Shown: piece by piece, positions 9,401 to 18,400 of the stretch | Layout of the letters: each line of letters begins with the position of its first letter | How positions within the stretch are numbered: position 1 is the first letter of the stretch | DNA from: Pontibacter aquaedesilientis | Lineage (GTDB): Bacteria; Bacteroidota; Bacteroidia; Cytophagales; Hymenobacteraceae | Length of the DNA stretch: 64,000 nt | Direction of reading: 5' to 3' | Assembly (NCBI RefSeq): GCF_014773225.1 | Contig: NZ_JACXAJ010000005.1 | Coordinates: 62,001 to 126,000 of the forward strand | The notes under the pieces: generated by a model | Seen by the model: the letters and a program-made list of their open reading frames with translations, nothing else | Database searches by the model: none | What the model was told of the DNA's origin: nothing | Made by a program: the position numbers and the translations under genes

Positions 9401-12400
9401 GTGAGTAAGCATAAGGAGCGGTTCCACCTGAAACAGTTGAGACAGTCAGTTCGCCATTGGCTGCGCCGCAGGTAGAGGCTTTGGTAGAAGCGGTCAGGTC
9501 TGTTGGCCCGGCAATGTTCTCCACCACGATCTCCTTGCTGAAGGTACAGCCGTTGGCGTCGCGCACCGTCAGGGTATAGGTTCCGGCCAGTAGCGCTTCG
9601 AAGCGGGTCCCTGCCTGGAAGCTGCTTCCGTCCAGCGAGTAGGTATAGCCGGCTGTTCCGCCCGTCACGCCGGTTACCGTGATCGTGCCGTTGGCGCTGC
9701 CACAGGTAGAAGACGTGCTGGCCAAGGTCATCTCGCTTGGTCCGGCCACATGTTCGATGGTTATTTCCTTCGAGATCACGCAGCCGTTGGCGTCTTTTAC
9801 TGTGATGGTATGCGTTCCGGCCAACAGACCTGTCAGCGTTGCCGAAGACTGGAAGTTCACGCCGTCCTTGCTGTAGGTATATGGAGCCGTTCCTTCTGTT
9901 ACTTCGCTCACCGTGATGCTGCCGTTGGCACGACCGCAACTTGCGCTCTGCGTTGTAGCCATGAAGGCCGATGGACCCGGGATGTTCTCAAGTGTAACAG
10001 CCTGTATATAGAGACAGCCGTTGGCGTCCTTCACCGTTACCTGGTAGTTACCGGCGGCCAACGATGCGAACGTTGTCGCATTTTGGAAGTTGGTTCCGTC
10101 CAGGCTGTAGGTATAAGGAGCGGTGCCACCCATCACTTCACTGATGTTGAAAGAAGCATTTGGATCGCCACAGGTGCTTGACTGAACACGCACTGCCAGC
10201 TCTGAAGGACCAGCAATGTCGCTTACCTGAATCTGACGTGTCACTATACAGCCTTTCGCGTCCTTCACCGTGATGGTGTGCGTGCCGGCCACAAAGCCCG
10301 TCAATCTTGCATCGGTCTGGAAGGTAGTGCCGTCCTTGCTGTAGGTATAAGGAGCAAAACCGCCTGTTACCTCTCCCACCGTGATCGTGCCATTGTTGCC
10401 GCCGCAGGTAGAAGCTGTGGAAGTACTGGCGAAGGTAGTTGGGATATTCTTGCTGATGGTTACGGTCGTAGTGGCTTCACAACTGTTGGCGTCGCGCACC
10501 GTCAGGGTATAGCTTCCGGAGGCGAGACCTGTGAAGGCCGTGCCGCTCTGGAAGACCGTGCCGTTGATGGAGTAGGTATAAGGTGAAGTGCCGCCCGTTA
10601 CCGCACCAGCCGTGATCGAGCCGTCGTTATCGGCGCAGCTGGCCGCAGCCGATGTGGCTGCCACTGCAGTTGGGCCGGCTATGTTGGTCACCGTGAACGA
10701 CCTAGAAACCGTGCAGCCGTTAGCGTCTTTCACCGTGATGGTATAAGTTCCGGCTGACATACCTGAGAAAGTAGCAGTGGTTTGGAAATTCACCCCGTCC
10801 CTGCTGTAGGTATAAGGGGCCGTTCCGCCAGTCGTGCCTGTTACCATGATCTCGCCGTTGGCCGCGCCGCAAGTCGAGGCTTCAGTAGAAGCGGTCAGGT
10901 CCGTTGGCCCGGCGATGTTCTCCACCACGATCTCCTTGCTGAAGGTACAGCCGTTGGCGTCGCGCACCGTCAGGGTATAGGTTCCGGCCAGTAGCGCTTC
11001 GAAGCGGGTGCCGGCCTGGAAGCTGTTTCCATCCAGCGAGTAGGTATAGCCGGCCGTTCCGCCCGTCACGCCGGTTACCGTGATTGTGCCGTTGGCGCTG
11101 CCACAGGTAGAAGACGTGCTGGCCAGTGTCATCTCGCTTGGTCCGGCCACATCTTCCACTTCGATTATCTTAGCGAAAGTACAGCCGTTGGCATCGCGAA
11201 CGGTGATGTTGTATTTGCCTGCCGCCAGGGAACCGAAGTTGGCTGAGGCCTGGAAATTCACATCGTCTTTGCTGTAAGTATAAGGAGCCGTGCCACCGTC
11301 TATATCCGTGATCGCGAGGCTGGCATTGCTGTTGCCACAAGTTGAAGAAGCTGCCGTCAACACAAAGTCGCTTGGACCTGCGATGTCTTTCACTTCCACA
11401 CTTTCACTGCCCAAACAACCATTGCCATCCTTCACGGTAACAGCATAAGAACCAGCCGTTATGTTTTCGAATACATTGGAAGACTGGTAGGTAAGCCCGT
11501 CGATGCTGTAGGTATAAGGTACTACCCCTCCACTCACATTGTTAATGGCAATGCGGCCATTGCTGGCACTACAAGTTGTAGCCTGTGTACTGACTGTAAA
11601 CTCCGGTCCGGCTACGTTGCTTACCGCTACTGACTTGGCGAAAGTACAGCCATTGGCGTCTTTCACGGTGATGGTATGGGAACCAGCCGTAAAGCCCATC
11701 AGCGTAGCAGATGCCTGGAAGTTGACGCCGTCCTTACTGTAGGTATAAGGAGCCGTACCGCCTGTCACCGTTCCGACCGTGATGCTGCCGTTGCTGTTGC
11801 CGCAAGTAGAGGCGACGGTTGAGCTGGCAAAATTGGTTGGCACATTCGTGTTCACCTTCACTGCGGTCGTCACGGTACAGCCGTTGGCGTCTTTGGCCGT
11901 TACCGTATAGTTCCCTGCTGCCAGCCCGGTAAAGACTTTAGATGCCTGGAAATTATTGCCGTCTATCGAGTAAGTATAAGCAGGTGTACCGCCTGTTGCG
12001 TTTCCGACCGTAATCGAACCGTCGTTGTCGGCGCAAGTGGCTGGCTGGGAAGTAGCTGTTACAGCCGTTGGCCCACCGGTGTTAGTTACCGTATAGCTTT
12101 GTGTAAAGGTACAGCCGTTGGCGTCCTTCACCGTGATGCTATAGTTACCGGCAGCCAAACCTGCAAAAGCAGTCGCCTCCTGGAAATTCACCCCGTCTTT
12201 GCTGTAGGTATACGGCGCCGTGCCTCCCGATACAGTTGTAATTGTCAGTGTGCCATTGCTACTGCCGCAAGTTGAAGGCGTTGTGGTGGCTATTAATCCG
12301 TCTGGTCCGGCGATGTTTTCCACTGCAACTTCTTTCTGATAGGCACAGCCGTTGGCATCTTTCACCGTGATGGTATAGGTACCGGCCAGTAAGCCTGAGA

Positions 12401-15400
12401 AAGAAGCAGCTTGCTGGTATGTGCCGTTATTCAGGGCATAGGTATAAGGAGCCGTTCCGCCTGTTACCGCATTTACCGTCACCGTACCATTGCGATTGCC
12501 ACAGGTAGAAGCAACACTGGCAAGGGTCAGGTCAGTTGGGCCTGCTATGTTGGTTACTTCAATTGTCTGTGTGGCAACGCAACCATTGGCGTCTTTCACG
12601 GCGATCTCGTAGCTGCCTGCTGCCAACGCCGTGAATGACTTGGCACTTTGGAAAGCGCCGTTGTCGATGCGGTAAGTATAAGGAGCCGTGCCGCCTGTCA
12701 CGTCGCCGATGGTGATGCCGCCGTTGCTGTTGCTGCACGTGCTCGACTGCGCCTGCATGGCAAAGCGAGGACCGGCCACATTGGTTACAGCAAATGTTTT
12801 GGCAAACGTACACCCATTTCCATCTTTCACGGTGATGGTGTGCGTGCCTTCGGTAAGATCTGTGAATGTAGCTGAGGCCTGGAAATTCACGCCATCTATA
12901 CTATAAGTATAAGTCGCTGTTCCACCAGTTACTCCGGTTACCGTTAAGGACCCGTTCGGATTGCCGCAGGTAGAAGAAGAAGCTGTTGCGGTTAGATCAG
13001 AAGGTCCGGCCACATCGCTTACTGTGATCTGACGAGCAACTGTACAGCCCTTGGCGTCCTTCACCGTGATGGTGTGCGACCCAGCCACAAAGCCCGTCAG
13101 CGTGGATGAAGTCTGGAAGTTGGTGCCGTCCTTGCTGTAGGTATAAGGAGCAAAACCGCCCGTCACCGTGCCGACCGTGATAGTGCCATTATTGCTACCG
13201 CAGGTAGAGGACTTGGAGGTGCTGGCGAAGGTGGTCGGGATGTTCTTGGTGACAGTGACCGTCCGGGTCACCGCGCAGCCGTTGGCGTCGCGCACCGTCA
13301 GGGTGTAACTGCCGGAGGCCAGGCCGGTGAAGGCCGTGCCGCTCTGGAAGACCGTGCCGTTGATGGAGTAGGTATAGGGCGAAGTGCCGCCCGTTACCGC
13401 GCCGGCCGTGATCGAACCGTCGTTGTCGGTGCAGCTGGCCGCAGCCGAAGTAGCAGCTACAGCTGTCGGGCCGGCAATGTTGGTCACTGTAAACGACTTG
13501 GCCACGGTACAGCCGTTGGCGTCCTTCACCGTGATATTGTGGGTACCGGCCATCAGCCCTGTGAAGGCAGTTGAACTCTGGAAGTTCACCCCGTCCCTGC
13601 TGTAGGTATAAGGGGCCGTTCCGCCTGTCGTGCCTGTTACCGTGATCTCGCCGTTGGCCGCGCCGCAGGTCGAGGCTTTGGTGGAAGCAGCCAGGTCCGT
13701 TGGCCCGGCGATGTTGGCTACCGCTGCCTGCTTGGAGAAAACGCAGCCGTTGGCATCCTTCACCGTGATCGTGTAAGCTCCCTCGGACAGAGAGCCGAAA
13801 GTGGTCGAGGTTTGGAAAGTGAGGCCGTCCTTGCTGTAGGTATAGGGAGCCGTGCCGCCCATCACCGTGCCCACTGTGATCGTGCCGTTCGCATTCCCAC
13901 AAGTTGCAGAAGCATTGGCAAGGGTTAGGTCTGACGGACCCGCAATATTCAGAACTTCCACTTCTTTAGTGGCCGTACAGCCATTGGCGTCCTTTACTGC
14001 GATGGTATGGGTGCCTGCTGCCAGCCCTGTGAAGTTTGCTTCGCTTTGGAAATCCCCACCGTTGATGCTGTAGACATAAGGAGTAGTGCCTCCGTTTACC
14101 TCGCTTACACTAATGCGTCCGTTGCTGGCCCCGCAGGTCGAGGCTTGCGCTGTGGCTGCAAAAGTCGGCCCTGCAATGTTATTTACTGCCACATCCTTGG
14201 CAAACGTACAGCCATTGGCATCTTTCACTGTTACCGCGTAGGTTCTGGCTGTAAGACCGCTGAAGGTAGAAGAGGATTGGAAGTTGAAGCCATCTATACT
14301 ATAGGTATAGCCGGAAGTTCCTCCGGTTACACTGCTCACCGTGAACTCACCGTTGCTGGCACCGCAAGTCGAGGACTTGACAGTGGCAACTAAGTCAGAA
14401 GGTCCGGCCACATCGCTTACAGTCACCTGGCGGGCAACTGTACAGCCTTTCGCGTCCTTCACGGTGATCGTGTGCGACCCAGCCGTAAAGCCCGTCAGCG
14501 TTGACGAGGCCTGGAAGTTGGTGCCGTCCTTGCTGTAGGTGTAAGGAGCAAAACCGCCCGTCACCGTGCCGACCGTGATCGTGCCGTTGCTGTTGCCGCA
14601 GGTGGAGGACTTGGCAGTGCTGGCGAAGGTGGTCGGGATGTTCTTGGTGACAGTTACCGTCCGGGTCACCGCGCAGCCGTTGGCGTCGCGCACCGTCAGG
14701 GTGTAGCTGCCGGAGGCGAGGCTCGAAAAGGCCGTGCCGCTCTGGAAGGTGGTACCGTTGATGGAGTAGGTATAGGGAGCCGTGCCGCCCGTCACTGCGC
14801 CCGCCGTAATCGAGCCGTCGTTGTCGGCACAACTGGCTGGTTGTGAAGTGGCAGCAACCGCCGTTGGGCCGGCGATGTTGCTTATCACCACTTGTTGCGT
14901 GAAGGTACAGCCGTTGGCGTCTTTCACCGTGATGGTATGCGTGCCTGCTGCCAGCCCTGAGAAAGTAACAGCGGCCTGGAAGTTCACCCCATCCCTGCTG
15001 TAGGTATAAGGAGAAGTGCCGCCCGTTGTGCCCGTTACCGTGATCTCGCCGTTGGCCGTGCCGCAGGTCGAGGCTTTGGTAGAAGCCGCCAGATCCGTTG
15101 GCCCGGCGATGTTGGCCACGTCTGCCTGCTTGGAGAAAACGCAGCCGTTGGCGTCCTTCACCGTGATCGTGTAAGCACCCTCGGCCAGAGCGCCAAAAGT
15201 GGTTGAGGTCTGGAAGTTGATGCCGTCCTTGCTGTAGGTATAAGGGGCTGTGCCGCCTGTTACGGCGCCCACTACCAGAGAGCCGTTGTTGGCTCCGCAG
15301 GTTGCAGCATTGGTCGTCAGGGCAAATCCGTTTGGTCCGGCTACGTCTCCTACTACTACCTCTTTCGCGAAAATACAGCCATTGGCATCTCTTACGGTAA

Positions 15401-18400
15401 TCGTGTAGGTACCCGCAAGCAGCGATCCGAACGTATCAGCGGTTTGGAAATTAGTACCGTCTTTGCTGTAGGTATAGCCCGAAGTTCCGCCGGACACCGC
15501 CGTTACCCGAATGCTGCCATTGTTGCGACCGCAGGAGGTTGTGGTTACACTCGCCGTAAAACCGGATGGACCGGCTACATCAGGAATCACCACCGCTTGT
15601 GTATGCGTACAGCCGTTGGCGTCGCGCACTGTTACGTTGTATGTTCTGGCGATCAGTGCCGTGAAGGTGGCCGAAGTCTGGAAATTGGTGTTGTCTATGC
15701 TATAGGTATAGCCGGAAGTTCCTCCGGTCACACTGCTCACCGTGAACTCACCGTTGCTGGCACCGCAGGTGGATGCCTTAACAGTAGTAGTGAAAGCAGA
15801 CGGACCGGCAATATTGGTGACGGTGATAGATTTTGAGAAGGTACAGTTATTGGCATCCTTCACCGTGATGGTATAGTTACCAGCCAGCAGGTTGCTAAAG
15901 GTTGTCCCGCTTTGGAATGCAGCGCCGTCAATAGAATAGGTATATGGTGAGACACCTCCCGTTGTGCTATTGACACGCACCACACCATTGCTGGCACCAC
16001 AGGTGCTGGCCGTGCTGGTCAGGTTGAGGTTAGTAGGACCGGCAATATTGGTCACCGCTACAGAAGCCGTTTTTATACAGCCGTTGGCATCGCGCACCGT
16101 GATGGTGTAAGTTCCGGCCGCCAGGTTGTCGAACAGGGCTGCATCCTGGAAAGTCGAACCGTCCTTGCTGTATTGGAACGGTGCCGTTCCGCCGCTCACC
16201 GTCACATTGATTCGACCGTTGCTGTTACCGCAGGTAGATGAGGTGGCAGCTGCTGTAAACTCAGGACCGGCAATGTTTGCCACCACAACCGTTTCGGTGT
16301 ACACGCAGCCGTTGGCATCCTTCACAGTTACCTGATAATTGCCTGCCACCAGCGAGGAGAACACGCTTGAACTCTGGAATGCTCCCCCGTTGATGGAATA
16401 GGTATAGTTCTGGGTACCGCCTGTTACGGCACTCACCGTGAAGCTGCCATTCGGGTTGCCACAGGTAGAGGACTGTACTGTGGCTTGTAGATCGGTTGGG
16501 CCCGGAATATTGGTGATTGTTACAGTTTTAGCAACTGTACAGCCACGGGCATCTTTAATCGTGATCGTGTGCGTGCCTTCAGCCAGCCCAGTCAGCGTAG
16601 CCGATGTCTGGAAGGTTGTACCGTTTTTGCTGTAAGTATAAGGCGAAGTACCCCCGATGATATTACTCACCACTACCCTGCCATTGCTGTTACCACAAGT
16701 GGCAGCAGTTGGAGTAACTGTGAAATCTGTCGGCATTACTTTGGCAACCGAAACCGAAGTGCTTGTGATACAACCGTTGGCGTCGCGGGCCGTCAGGGTG
16801 TAGTTGCCGGAGGCCAGCCCCGTGAAGACCGTGCCGCTCTGGAAGACCGTGCCGTTGATGGAGTAGGTATAGGGCGAAGTGCCGCCCGTCACCGCGCCGG
16901 CCGTGATCGAGCCATCGTTGTCGGCGCAGCTGGCCGCAGCCGACGTGGCCGCTACTGCCGTCGGGCCAGCAACGTTTGTTACTGTAAACGACTTGGCCAC
17001 AATACAACCATTGGCGTCCTTTACCGTGATTGTGTGGGTGCCTGCTGCCAGCCCTGTGAAGGCAGTGGAACTCTGGAAGTTCACCCCGTCCCTGCTATAG
17101 GTATAAGGAGAAGTACCGCCCGTCGTGCCCGTTACCGTGATCTCGCCGTTGGCCGCGCCACAAGTAGTGGATTTGGTAGAAGCCGCAAAATCGGTTGGAC
17201 CGGAGATGTTGGATACCGTTACCTGCTTTGAGAAAACGCAGCCGTTAGCATCCATCACCGTGATCGTATAAGCGCCCTCTGCCAGAGAACCGAAAGTGGT
17301 CGAGGCTTGGAAGTTCACCCCGTCTTTGCTGTATGTATAGGGAGCTGTGCCGCCTGTTACCTTACTCACCATAACAGCACCATTAGCACGTCCGCAGGTT
17401 GCAGCAGTACTGGTCAGTGTCAGGTTAGATGGGCCTGCTATGTTAGTTACTTCAATTGTCTGTATGGCAACACAACTATTGGCGTCTTTCACTGCGATCT
17501 CGTAATTGCCTGCCGCTAACGACGTGAATGCCTTGGCACTTTGGAAGGCGCCGTTGCCGATACGGTAGGTATAAGGAGCCGTGCCGCTCGTCACGTCGCC
17601 GATGGTGATGCTGCCGTTGCTGTTGCCGCACGTGCTTGACTGCGCGGTGGCTACAAAAGTCGGCCCTGCTATATTATTCACTGCTACATCCCTTGCAAAC
17701 GTACAGCCATTGGCATCTTTCACCATTACCGTATAGGTTCTGGCTGCAAGACCGCTGAATGTAGTTGAGGTCTGGAAATTCACGCCATCTATACTATAGG
17801 TATAAGTCGCTGTTCCGCCAGTTACTCCGGTTACCGTTAAGGCCCCGTTCGGGTTCCCGCAGGTAGAGGAAGAAGCGGTTGCGGTTAGATCAGAAGGTCC
17901 GGCCACATCAGTTACTGTGATTTGACGAGCAATTGTACAGCCTTTCGCGTCCTTCACCGTGATCGTGTGCGAACCAGCCACAAAGCCCGTCAGCGTTGCA
18001 GAAGTCTGGAAGTTGGTGCCGTCCTTGCTGTAGGTATAAGGGCCGAAACCTCCCGTCACGCCGGTTACTGTGATGGTGCCGTTATTGCTACCGCAGGTAG
18101 AGGACTTGGAAGTGCTGGCGAAGGTGGTCGGGATGTTCTTGGTGACATTGACCACTCTGGTCACCGCGCAGCCGTTGGCGTCGCGGGCTGTCAGGGTGTA
18201 GCTGCCGGAGGCAAGGCCCGAAAAGACCGTGCCGCTCTGGAAGGTAGTGCCGTTGATAGAGTAGGTATAGGGAGCCGTACCGCCCGTCACCGCACCGGCC
18301 GTGATCGAGCCGTCGTTATCGGCGCAGCTGGCCGCAGCCGAGGTGGCAGCAACCGCCGTCGGGCCGGCGATGTTGGTCACTGTGAACGACTTGGCCACGG